62,657 nt of DNA from Porphyrobacter sp. SLTP (GTDB lineage Bacteria; Pseudomonadota; Alphaproteobacteria; Sphingomonadales; Sphingomonadaceae): assembly GCF_009905735.1 (NCBI RefSeq), contig NZ_JAAALE010000017.1, positions 1 through 62,657 on the forward strand, in the 5' to 3' direction. Made by a program: the position numbers and the translations under genes. The notes under the pieces were generated by a model. That model saw only the letters and a program-made list of their open reading frames with translations. It did no database searches and was not told the origin of the DNA. Shown in pieces: positions 34,741 to 42,593 of the stretch; position 1 is the stretch's first letter, and every line of letters begins with the position of its first letter.

Positions 34741-36263
34741 GCCGCCTCGGCGAGCCGCGCGGCTTCAGCCCGCAGGTATTCGCGGTGGCCGGGCATGGTG
34801 GCAACCTCGCCGGTCACGGCCATGCGCAAGCGCTCGGTCGCGCGGGCGAGGGCATCGGGGGCGATCATCGCCGCGCGCGGATCATGGCGTTCGGGCAGCA
34901 TGCCCTGCCCGACATAGACCGCGATCCAGCTGGCATCGTAGAACAGCCCGTCCGAATACTTCTCGATCCGCCCGGCATTGCGCCACAGTTCGAGCTTGTC
35001 CGCCAGACTGTCGGGGACGCGCATGGTGCGCACGTGGTTCCAGAATTCGGAATCGTCGCGCGTGGTGGCATTGTAGTGCAGGATCAGGAAGTCCCGCACG
35101 CGGTCATATTCCATGTCGACCAGCCGGTTGAACTCGGCCCGGTCGCGCGGGTCGATCTGGCCCGCTGCTGCGGGAAACAGCTCGATCAGATAGGTGATCG
35201 CCATCTGCGCCAGATAGATCGAGGTGGATTCGAGCGGTTCGAGAAAGCCGCTTGCCAGTCCGACGCCGATGACATTGTGGCTCCACGATTGCGCACGCCT
35301 GCCGGGGCGGAATTTCAGGATGCGGGGGTCTGCCAGTGGGGTGCCCTCGGCGCTCGCGCGGATCGCGTCGCAGGCCTGCTCCTCGGTGATATGCGCGGAT
35401 GAGAAGACGTAACCGTTGCCCATGCGGTGCTGGAGCGGGATCTGCCAGCGCCAACCGGCGGGCATGGCGGTGGCGGTGGTGTAGGGGCGCAGGTCGTCGG
35501 TCGCATGGGTGCAGGGCATCGCCGCTGCCCGGTCGCACGGGAGCCAATGCGTCCAATCCTCCCACGCCACGCCCAGCTCCTGCCCCAGCAGCAGCGAGCG
35601 AAAGCCCGAGCAATCGACGAACAGATCGCCAATGACCCGCCGACCATCCGCCAACAACAGCGCAACCACATCGCCACTGACCGCATCACGCTCGACACTG
35701 ACGACCCGCCCCTCATGCCGCTCGATTCCGAGGCCAAGTCCGAATTCGCGCATGAAGGGGCCGAACAAGGTCGCATCGAACTGGTAGGCATAGCCATAGG
35801 TCGAGCCGAGGCTGTCGTCCTGCGATGGTGGGCGGAACCGGTTGGCCTTGGCCGCTGCCACGGCGAGCGAATAATCGCCCAGATCACGTGCCATGCCGTG
35901 CCGGGCCAGCTCCAGCCAATAGTGGTGGAAGCCGACCCCTGCGACTTCCTCGCCGAAGGAGCCGAAGGGGTGGATGTAGCTTTCCCCGATCCGCCCGAAA
36001 TCGCGGAAGTCGATGCCCAGCTTGAAGGTCGCATGGGTGGCCTTCATGAAGGCCGCCTCATCGATCCCGAGCTTTTCGACGAAGCCGCGGATGTGCGGCA
36101 AGGTCGCCTCGCCCACGCCGACGATGCCGATCTCCTCGCTCTCGACCAGTTGGACGCGCGCCAGATCGGGCAGCAGCTTGGCAATCCCTGCGGCGGTCAT
36201 CCAGCCCGCCGTGCCGCCGCCAAGGACGACGACACGGACCGGCTGAGGAGCATCTGACATCAT
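34737..36263 (-). CDS. Flavin-dependent halogenase-like protein 3 (intact)
   Basis: This is a tryptophan-halogenase-family protein of 508 residues with VVLGGGTAGWMTA, K81 in ATFKLGIDF, GWRWQIPLQHRMGNG and EPLESTSIYL, so the halogenase residues are present. The start is the ATG at 36263 (or 36260), preceded by GCGAGGA; the frame continues upstream into the transporter gene and is rejected there. It lies 25 bases after the MFS sugar transporter stop on the same strand, so transporter, this gene and the degenerate family member form one operon. Confidence 0.87.
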   Translation of the reverse strand: MMSDAPQPVRVVVLGGGTAGWMTAAGIAKLLPDLARVQLVESEEIGIVGVGEATLPHIRGFVEKLGIDEAAFMKATHATFKLGIDFRDFGRIGESYIHPFGSFGEEVAGVGFHHYWLELARHGMARDLGDYSLAVAAAKANRFRPPSQDDSLGSTYGYAYQFDATLFGPFMREFGLGLGIERHEGRVVSVERDAVSGDVVALLLADGRRVIGDLFVDCSGFRSLLLGQELGVAWEDWTHWLPCDRAAAMPCTHATDDLRPYTTATAMPAGWRWQIPLQHRMGNGYVFSSAHITEEQACDAIRASAEGTPLADPRILKFRPGRRAQSWSHNVIGVGLASGFLEPLESTSIYLAQMAITYLIELFPAAAGQIDPRDRAEFNRLVDMEYDRVRDFLILHYNATTRDDSEFWNHVRTMRVPDSLADKLELWRNAGRIEKYSDGLFYDASWIAVYVGQGMLPERHDPRAAMIAPDALARATERLRMAVTGEVATMPGHREYLRAEAARLAEAA

Positions 36264-36288
36264 GGCGTCCTCGCTATCATTGGCGGCC

Positions 36289-37707
36289 TTATCCGACCAT
36301 CTCCTCCAGTTCCTTGCCCTTGGTCTCGACAATGAAACGCTGGACGAGGAAAAAGCTGATGGTCGCACATACGGCGTAGAAGCTGTAGCTTGCCGCGAGG
36401 CCAATCCCCGCCGCCATCAGCGGGAAGCTCTGCGCGATGAGGAAGTTGGCGAACCACTGAAAGAAGCCCGCCACCGCCAGCGCCGATCCGCGGATCTGGT
36501 TGGGGAACATCTCCGCCAGCATCACCCACATCACCGGGCCCCAGCTGACATTGAAGAAAATGACATAGAGGTTCGCCGCCACCACCGCCATCGTGCCGAG
36601 GCCCGCCGACAGCACCAGATTGCCCTCTGCATCCAGACCGCCCTGGCTGAACACGAACACCATCACGAACAACGTTGCCGCCATCCCCGCCGAACCGATC
36701 AGCAGCAGCGGCTTGCGCCCGACCTTGTCGATTACTGCAATCGTGACAAAGCAGGCCGCAATCGAAACCGCGCCCGACACGATGTTGATCAGCAGCGAAT
36801 CCGCTTCGGTGAAGCCCGCCAGCTGCCACAGTGTCGCGCCGTAATAGAAGATCACGTTGATCCCGACGAGCTGCTGGAACACCGCCAGCATGATGCCAAC
36901 CCACACAATCGGACGCATCCCGAGCAGGCTCCTGGTGCCCGCAGGCGCGAGCACATCGGCAAGACGCGGGCGGTGATCTTCCGAAAAGCTCGCGCGGATT
37001 TCGGCGAGCTTGGCAGTCGCTTCCTCGGCACCGAACAGGTCGGTCAGCACCTTGGAAGCCTCCTCATGGCGGCCCTTGCCGATCAGATAGCGCGGGCTTT
37101 CCGGGATGAAGAACAGCGCGGCAAGGAAGATCGCAGCGGGCAGCGCCTGCATCAGATACATCCAGCGCCACGCGGCGATCCCGCCCCAGAAGGCTCCGGT
37201 TGACCCGCCCGCCGCAGCCGCGAGGAAGTAGTTCACAAGGAACGCCAGCGTCAGGCCGGTGATGATCATGATCTGCTGCACCGTGGTCATCCGTCCGCGA
37301 ATATTCGCAGGCGCGACCTCGGCGATATAGGCGGGCGACAGCACACTGGCCGCGCCAACCGCCATACCGCCTGCAATGCGAGCGATCACGAACAGCAGAT
37401 GGCTTTCCGTCAGGCCCTGGATCAGCGCACCGGCGAGAAAGAGCACCGCGGCGATCCGCATCACATTGCGCCGTCCCATCTGGTCGGCGAGCGTGCCCGC
37501 AAAGAACGCCCCGATAAAGCAGCCGATCAGCAGCGAACTGACCGTGAAGCCCAGTCCGCCCACGCCCAGACCGAATTCCGCCTTCAACCCCGGCTGCGTG
37601 CCGTTGACCGCGCCGCTATCATAGCCGAACAGCAATCCGCCGATGGTCGCAACCGCAACGATCGCGGAAATCAGCACCATGTTGGTGCCGCCCCGATTAT
37701 TCTCCAA
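36289..37707 (-). CDS. MFS sugar/H+ symporter (XylE/GLUT-type), probable xylose transporter
   Basis: This is an inner-membrane 12-helix transporter of the sugar porter family, likely moving D-xylose or related monosaccharides from periplasm to cytoplasm. Visible family motifs are GLLFGYDSGAVNG in helix 1, DQMGRRN between helices 2 and 3, PESPRYL before the central loop, QQLVGINVIFYYG in helix 7, DKVGRKPLLL between helices 8 and 9, and VETKGKELEEM at the C terminus. At 472 residues it is full length. A XylR operator lies 43 bases upstream. It would feed xylose to XylB. Glucose or another sugar is possible; the operator favours xylose. Confidence 0.88.
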   Translation of the reverse strand: MENNRGGTNMVLISAIVAVATIGGLLFGYDSGAVNGTQPGLKAEFGLGVGGLGFTVSSLLIGCFIGAFFAGTLADQMGRRNVMRIAAVLFLAGALIQGLTESHLLFVIARIAGGMAVGAASVLSPAYIAEVAPANIRGRMTTVQQIMIITGLTLAFLVNYFLAAAAGGSTGAFWGGIAAWRWMYLMQALPAAIFLAALFFIPESPRYLIGKGRHEEASKVLTDLFGAEEATAKLAEIRASFSEDHRPRLADVLAPAGTRSLLGMRPIVWVGIMLAVFQQLVGINVIFYYGATLWQLAGFTEADSLLINIVSGAVSIAACFVTIAVIDKVGRKPLLLIGSAGMAATLFVMVFVFSQGGLDAEGNLVLSAGLGTMAVVAANLYVIFFNVSWGPVMWVMLAEMFPNQIRGSALAVAGFFQWFANFLIAQSFPLMAAGIGLAASYSFYAVCATISFFLVQRFIVETKGKELEEMVG

Positions 37708-37749
37708 GATCCCTCTCCCCGGTTGCTATGTTGCAACCCACACCATTTA

Positions 37750-37763
37750 TGGTAGCGCTACCT
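37750..37763. promoter_or_regulatory. XylR-type operator between MFS transporter and aldehyde dehydrogenase
   Basis: TGGTAGCGCTACCT has the perfect 12-bp palindromic centre GGTAGCGCTACC with one outer mismatch. It is placed 43 bases before the MFS start and 69 bases before the aldehyde dehydrogenase start, in a divergent control region. Confidence 0.87.
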
Positions 37764-37831
37764 TTCACTGAAAATCGCGTTATGGCAAGCCGCGTTTTCA
37801 CAAACGGATTCGGTCTTCGAGAGGAACGGCG

Positions 37832-39394
37832 ATGCTGACGGGCAGAAATTTGGTTGCGGGCGAATGGCGCGATGGCGTGGAGCGTTTCGCGGCAGTGGCG
37901 GCAGCAAGCGGCGCAGCGCTCGAACCGGCGTTTGCGCAGGCCAGCACCGCCGATGTTGCCGATGCCTGCGCGGCTGCGGCAGCGGCGCAGCCGGTGTTCG
38001 CCAGCCTCCCCTTGGCTGAGCGCGCCGCGTTTCTGCGATTGGTCGCCGAAAAGATCGACGCACTCGGCGATACGCTCACCCAGCGCGCGATGCTGGAAAG
38101 CGGCCTGCCCGAAGCGCGTCTGAATGGCGAACGCGGACGCACCGTCGGTCAGTTGCGCCTGTTCGCCGACGAGGTCGAGAACGGCGCGTGGCAGGGCCTC
38201 AGGATCGATCACGCCCTTCCCCAACGCACCCCGCCCAAGCCTGATTTGCGGATGCGCAAGGTGCCCGTGGGCCCCGTCGCAGTGTTCGGCGCGAGCAATT
38301 TCCCGCTCGCCTTCTCGGTCGCAGGCGGGGACACCGCCTCGGCGCTCGCCGCCGGGTGCTGCGTGGTGGTCAAGGGGCATCCGGCCCACCCCGGCACGTC
38401 CGAGCTGGTCGCTGGCGCAATCCTCGATGCGGTGCGCGAAGCCGGGCTGCCGGACGGTGTGTTCAGCCTTGTGAACGGCACGGACTTTGCGCTGGGTGAG
38501 GCGCTGGTGAAAGACCCGCGCATCGCCGCCGTGGGCTTTACCGGCTCGCGCGCCGGAGGTCTTGCGCTGATGAACCACGCCGCTGCGCGCCCCGTGCCGA
38601 TTCCGGTCTATGCCGAGATGAGCAGCGTCAATCCGGTGGTGCTGATGCCCGGCCGGATGGCTGAAGCGGCTGACGAGCTCGCCGCCGCCTATGTCGGTTC
38701 GCTGTCACTGGGTGCGGGCCAGTTCTGCACCAATCCGGGGATCGTTCTGACGGTGGAGGCAGAGGCGACCACCCGCTTCATCGCCGCCGTGGGCGCAGCG
38801 CTTCCCGGCATTCCGGCGCAGACCATGCTGACGGCTGGGATCCAGTCCGCCTATGCCAAAGGCATCGCAACAATCGGCGCACAGGTGGGCGCGGTGCTGG
38901 TCGGCAGCGGCGCGGCGGGAACGGGTGCTTGCGGACAGGCACAGGTCTTCACCGTCTCTGGCGCAGCCTTCCGCGCCAACCCGGCGCTGGGCCACGAGGT
39001 GTTCGGCCCCAGCTCGATCATCGTCGTCTGCGCCGACCTGGACGAAGTCGCCGCGATCCTGATGGGCATGGAGGGTCAGCTCACCGCAACCCTGCACATG
39101 GCGACCGCCGATTATCCGGCAGCACGCGACCTCATCCCGATCCTCGAAAACCGCGCCGGTCGGATCATCGCCAATGCCTGGCCCACCGGCGTTGAAGTGA
39201 CCCACGCGATGGTCCACGGCGGTCCCTTCCCGGCCACGTCGGACGGGCGCAGCACATCTGTCGGCACGCTGGCAATCGACCGCTTCCTGCGGCCGGTCAG
39301 CTATCAGGACCTGCCCGCCGCGCTGCTGCCGAAGGCTTTGCTCGACGGGCCCAGCGCGGTGCTGCGCCGGGTCGATGGAACGTGGGAGGCCTGA
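37832..39394 (+). CDS. 2-oxoglutarate semialdehyde (2,5-dioxovalerate) dehydrogenase
   Basis: This enzyme performs the last Weimberg step, oxidising 2-oxoglutarate semialdehyde to 2-oxoglutarate with NAD(P)+, so xylose carbon enters the TCA cycle. It is a 520-residue aldehyde dehydrogenase with nucleophile C299 in GAGQFCTNPG, the GFTGSRAGG loop for the cofactor, and the Glu in YAEMSSVNPV. The N-terminal GRNLVAGEW and VFGASNFPLAFSVAGGDTAS are typical of the ketoglutaric-semialdehyde subgroup. This equals the Caulobacter gene called xylA there; that symbol is avoided because it also means xylose isomerase. It is divergent from the MFS gene across a XylR operator. Confidence 0.9.
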   Translation: MLTGRNLVAGEWRDGVERFAAVAAASGAALEPAFAQASTADVADACAAAAAAQPVFASLPLAERAAFLRLVAEKIDALGDTLTQRAMLESGLPEARLNGERGRTVGQLRLFADEVENGAWQGLRIDHALPQRTPPKPDLRMRKVPVGPVAVFGASNFPLAFSVAGGDTASALAAGCCVVVKGHPAHPGTSELVAGAILDAVREAGLPDGVFSLVNGTDFALGEALVKDPRIAAVGFTGSRAGGLALMNHAAARPVPIPVYAEMSSVNPVVLMPGRMAEAADELAAAYVGSLSLGAGQFCTNPGIVLTVEAEATTRFIAAVGAALPGIPAQTMLTAGIQSAYAKGIATIGAQVGAVLVGSGAAGTGACGQAQVFTVSGAAFRANPALGHEVFGPSSIIVVCADLDEVAAILMGMEGQLTATLHMATADYPAARDLIPILENRAGRIIANAWPTGVEVTHAMVHGGPFPATSDGRSTSVGTLAIDRFLRPVSYQDLPAALLPKALLDGPSAVLRRVDGTWEA

Positions 39395-39407
39395 AGGGAG
39401 GCGACAG

Positions 39408-40631
39408 ATGACGCAGGATCACGGCATCACCCGGCGGCGGCTGATTGAAGTCGGCGGCACGGCGGCCGCGGCGGGTCTGGTGATGTCGGGCGCGGCAGCG
39501 CTCGGCCCATCGCGCCAACCTGTCGCCACCGGACAGCCGCTACCGGACGGGCTGACGCTCTCCGCTGCCCCGCCCCGCGCGCAACGGCCGGGCAGCGTCG
39601 GCTTCGCGATCATCGGGCTCGGCGACTATGCGCTCAAGCAGATCATGCCGCGCTTCGCCCAATCCGAGCGAGCGCATATCGCGGCGCTGGTCTCGGGCAA
39701 TCCTGCCAAGCTGCGTGAGGTGGGTGAAGCCTACGGCGTGCCGCAGCAAGCCCGTTATTCCTACGACAGCTTCGCCGAAATCGCCGCCAATCCGGCGGTC
39801 GAGGCGATCTATATCGTGCTGCCGACCGGCCTTCATGCCGAATGGGCGGAGCGCGCCTTTGCCGCGGGCAAGCACGTGATGTGCGAAAAGCCGATGGCGC
39901 TCTCCAGCGCCGAGTGCGAACGCATGATCGCCGCCAGCCAGCGCGCCAACCGCAAGCTGATGATCGCCTATCGCTGCCATTTCGAGCCGTACAATCGCGC
40001 CGCGATGGATCTGATGCGCGACAAGGCGGTGGGCGACCTCCGGCTGATCCGCACCGAACATTCCTACCGTATGGGTCCGACCACACCGGGACAGAACTGG
40101 CGCGTCAGCCGCGCGCTGGCAGGGGGCGGGCCGCTGGAGGATTACGGGATCTATGGACTACAGGCCGCACTCTACCTGTCGGGCGAGCTGCCTGACCGGA
40201 TCAGCGCAAGCGCCTATCGCCCCGCCAACGATCCGCGCTTTGCGGAAATCTACGCCCATGTCGCGACCCAATGGCACTTCCCCTCGGGCGCGGCGGCGCA
40301 GATCGTGACGTCCTACGATTCGGCCGGTCTCAACATGGTGGAGGCGCGCGGCACCGCGGGCGCGCTGGTGATGCGCCCCGCCACCAACTATGATGGCCTG
40401 ACGCTCGCACTGGAGACGGGCCGCGACCGGCGCGACTTCACGCCGGGGGATTCGGAAGTCCAGTTCGCCCGCCAGCTCGACCATCTCGCCAGCGCGATCC
40501 GAGAGGGGAGCGCGATCATCACGCCGGGCGAAATGGGCCTGCGCGATTTGCGTCTGATTGAAGCGATCTACGCCGCAGCGCAGAGCGGCCGCACGGTCAT
40601 GCTCAATGCGGATGCGACGATCGCCGGATGA
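39408..40631 (+). CDS. Periplasmic Gfo/Idh/MocA-family oxidoreductase (glucose-fructose oxidoreductase-like), Tat signal
   Basis: This is an NAD(P)-binding sugar oxidoreductase. The N terminus has TRRRLIEVGGTAAAAG, a Tat signal like that of Zymomonas glucose-fructose oxidoreductase, so it is probably exported folded with its cofactor. The Rossmann motif is AIIGLGDYA, and CEKPMAL is the family's EKP motif. EDYGIYGLQA contains the active-site Asp/Tyr region. It has 407 residues. The ATG at 39408 follows AAGGGAGG. It is the second gene after the semialdehyde dehydrogenase and is probably cotranscribed from the operator-controlled promoter. The substrate is unknown; xylose or xylo-oligosaccharide oxidation in the periplasm is a reasonable guess. 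Confidence 0.83.
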   Translation: MTQDHGITRRRLIEVGGTAAAAGLVMSGAAALGPSRQPVATGQPLPDGLTLSAAPPRAQRPGSVGFAIIGLGDYALKQIMPRFAQSERAHIAALVSGNPAKLREVGEAYGVPQQARYSYDSFAEIAANPAVEAIYIVLPTGLHAEWAERAFAAGKHVMCEKPMALSSAECERMIAASQRANRKLMIAYRCHFEPYNRAAMDLMRDKAVGDLRLIRTEHSYRMGPTTPGQNWRVSRALAGGGPLEDYGIYGLQAALYLSGELPDRISASAYRPANDPRFAEIYAHVATQWHFPSGAAAQIVTSYDSAGLNMVEARGTAGALVMRPATNYDGLTLALETGRDRRDFTPGDSEVQFARQLDHLASAIREGSAIITPGEMGLRDLRLIEAIYAAAQSGRTVMLNADATIAG

Positions 40632-40653
40632 ATTGGCGCGATCAGCGCTTGTT

Positions 40654-41496
40654 CTATTCGCGCAACCAAGTGGACGTAATCTCGCCGCGATGCCCCTCGG
40701 GCGCGAGCGCCGCGCGCAGCGCTTCGAGCAGAGGCGGCAGGCCTTGGGTGAAGGCATAGGGTGGATTGACGAAGAACAGCCCCGCGCCGTTGTAGATGCC
40801 GGGCTGGTCGGCATCATAGAGCCAGTGCTCCACCGTCAGAAGCTTCGGGATGCCGAGCTGACGCAGCTTGTCCTTCCACAGAGCATGGGTGGGCCGTTCC
40901 TTCAGGGGATACCAGATCACCGTCACGCCATGCGACCACTTGCGGTGCGCGGCCGCGAGGGTGGCGGTGATGCGGGCGCGTTCGTCGGTCTGCTCATAAG
41001 GCGGGTCGACCACCACCACGCCGCGCGGTGTCCGGGTCGGCAGCATTGCCAGCCATAACTCGTAGGCGTCGCGCTCGTGCACAGCCGCGTTTGTGCCGCG
41101 CATCACGCCGCGCAGGGCATAGGCGTCCTCGGGATGCTTTTCGTTGAGGATCAGGACATCCTGCGGGCGCAGCAGCTCCGCCAGAATGCGCGGCGATCCG
41201 GGATAGAGGCGCGGCTCGGCCCCGGCATTCTCAGCCTCATTCACTGTGCGAACGGCGGCGCGATAGTCGTCCAGCAAGGGGTTCCGGTCGGCAAAGGCCC
41301 GCAAAACGCCCTGCGTGGCTTCACCCGTTCGCCCGGCCTCCTCGCCCGCCAGATCGTAAAGCCCGCAGCCGGCATGGGTGTCGATCAGGGTGAGAGCGCT
41401 GTCTTTAAGCTGCAAGGCCCGGATGAGGGCAATCAGCAGGCTGTGCTTCACGACATCGGCGCTGTTGCCGGCATGGAAGGAATGACGGTAATTCAT
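40654..41496 (-). CDS. rlmJ: 23S rRNA (adenine(2030)-N6)-methyltransferase RlmJ
   Basis: This enzyme methylates A2030 of 23S rRNA using S-adenosylmethionine. The N terminus MNYRHSFHAGNSADVVKH is the characteristic RlmJ start and fixes the initiation codon at 41496 rather than at the in-frame ATG at 41508. DTHAGCGLYDL is the cofactor-binding motif and VVVDPPYEQ holds the DPPY catalytic motif. The 280-residue length is normal. It is convergent with the Gfo/Idh gene and lies just downstream of the tRNA-Arg gene on the same strand. It marks the end of the sugar locus and the start of housekeeping genes. Confidence 0.95.
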   Translation of the reverse strand: MNYRHSFHAGNSADVVKHSLLIALIRALQLKDSALTLIDTHAGCGLYDLAGEEAGRTGEATQGVLRAFADRNPLLDDYRAAVRTVNEAENAGAEPRLYPGSPRILAELLRPQDVLILNEKHPEDAYALRGVMRGTNAAVHERDAYELWLAMLPTRTPRGVVVVDPPYEQTDERARITATLAAAHRKWSHGVTVIWYPLKERPTHALWKDKLRQLGIPKLLTVEHWLYDADQPGIYNGAGLFFVNPPYAFTQGLPPLLEALRAALAPEGHRGEITSTWLRE

Positions 41497-41512
41497 CGTG
41501 AAGACCAAAAGT

Positions 41513-41589
41513 TGGCGCGCCCGGCAGGACTCGAACCTGCTGCCTCAAGATTAGAAGTCTCGCGCTCTATCCAGATGAGCTACGGGCGC
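41513..41589 (-). tRNA. tRNA-Arg (anticodon UCU)
   Basis: The minus strand folds as a standard tRNA: acceptor stem GCGCCCG paired with CGGGCGC, discriminator G, encoded CCA end, TTCGAGTCC in the T arm, and anticodon loop CTTCTAA giving anticodon TCT, which reads AGA. The D arm contains AGCTCATCTGGAT. It is 77 bases including CCA. Confidence 0.95.
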
Positions 41590-41664
41590 GCACCCGAAAC
41601 ATGGGAGACGGCTGCCCAATAGCGCGCTTTGCCGCACAGGCAAATCGCGCTAATCGGTCGGGCG

Positions 41665-42543
41665 ATGGAAAACACCGCTCCCGCTGATCCAGCCGCCGCC
41701 TTTGACCGCGATCCGACCGACGGCATTGTCGCCACCAGCCGTCCGCCAATCACCTTCCGGTACTATGATCTGGTGATGGCGGCCTTCGTGGCGATCCTGC
41801 TGCTGTCGAACATCATCGGCGCGGCCAAGCTCACCTTCGTCGACGTGCCGTTCTGGCCGCAGGGCTGGTGGCCAGCGCCAGACGGCGTCTTCATCTATGG
41901 CGCGGGGATCCTGTTCTTCCCGCTGGGCTATGTCATCGGCGACGTGCTCACCGAGATCTACGGCTTTGCCAAGGCGCGCCGGGTGATCTGGGTGGGGACG
42001 GCAGCGATGCTGTTCCTTGCCTTCATGAGTTACATCGTCACCGCCCTGCCCCCGTTTGGCGGGTGGGAATGCGCCGCGAGCGGCTTTGGCGGGGAGCGCC
42101 CGCTGACCTCCAATGCCGATCCGGCGATCCCCGGCGGGGCGATCTGCCAGATGACTTATGAAAGCGTGTTCGGCAGCACGTGGCGGATCGTCGTGGCCTC
42201 AATCATTGCCTTCTGGGCGGGCGAGTTCGTCAATTCCTTCGTCATGGCCAAGATGAAGGTACTCACCAAGGGCCGCGCCCTGTGGACCCGCACCATCGGC
42301 TCGACCTTCGTCGGACAAGGCGTCGACAGCCTGATCTTCTACCCCATCGCCTTCTACGGCATCTGGACGACCGAAGCGGTGGTGACCGTGATGATCACCA
42401 ACTGGGCGCTGAAAGTGGCGTGGGAGGCGGTGCTGACCCCGGTGACTTATGTGGTGGTGAACCGGCTCAAGGCCGCCGAAGGTGTCGATCTGTTCGACAT
42501 CGACACCGACTTCTCGCCTTTTGGGAGGGAAGAAAAGGGGTGA
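41665..42543 (+). CDS. yhhQ: Queuosine precursor transporter (YhhQ/VUT family)
   Basis: This is an inner-membrane transporter for 7-cyano-7-deazaguanine or related queuosine precursors. It is a 292-residue protein with about six membrane segments. It begins at 41665 (MENTAPADP); an in-frame ATG at 41629 would start close to the tRNA and is less likely. FFPLGYVIGDVLTEIYGFAKAR is represented by its key parts GYVIGDVLTEIYG and AKARRVIW. Further family motifs are WRIVVASIIAFWAGEF and TIGSTFVGQGVDSLIFY. A loop of about 40 residues with two Cys between membrane segments is longer than in E. coli YhhQ. A strong hairpin follows the stop. Confidence 0.9.
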   Translation: MENTAPADPAAAFDRDPTDGIVATSRPPITFRYYDLVMAAFVAILLLSNIIGAAKLTFVDVPFWPQGWWPAPDGVFIYGAGILFFPLGYVIGDVLTEIYGFAKARRVIWVGTAAMLFLAFMSYIVTALPPFGGWECAASGFGGERPLTSNADPAIPGGAICQMTYESVFGSTWRIVVASIIAFWAGEFVNSFVMAKMKVLTKGRALWTRTIGSTFVGQGVDSLIFYPIAFYGIWTTEAVVTVMITNWALKVAWEAVLTPVTYVVVNRLKAAEGVDLFDIDTDFSPFGREEKG

Positions 42544-42555
42544 CAGCCCCGAGGC

Positions 42556-42584
42556 CCCTCCCCGTTGCGAAGCAACGGGGAGGG
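42556..42584. terminator. GC-rich hairpin between convergent yhhQ and ppx
   Basis: A perfect 13-bp stem (CCCTCCCCGTTGC with GCAACGGGGAGGG) encloses a GAA loop between two convergent stops. There is no long T-run, so it may act as a bidirectional terminator or be a REP-like intergenic element. Confidence 0.65.
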
Positions 42585-42593
42585 ACTTGAGGG

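Noticed and set aside
29174..36263. Secondary-metabolite biosynthetic cluster based on halogenases
   Set aside because: No NRPS, PKS, terpene or RiPP core enzymes are nearby; all neighbours are sugar-use genes.
36271..36280. TCGCTATCAT as a further XylR operator before the halogenase at 34737-36263
   Set aside because: Only one half-site matches; the other half is AGGACG on the reverse strand. The gene is already cotranscribed with the operator-controlled transporter.
41513..41589. tRNA-Arg as an integration site of a genomic island
   Set aside because: No second copy of the tRNA 3' end was seen in the window and no integrase gene is adjacent.
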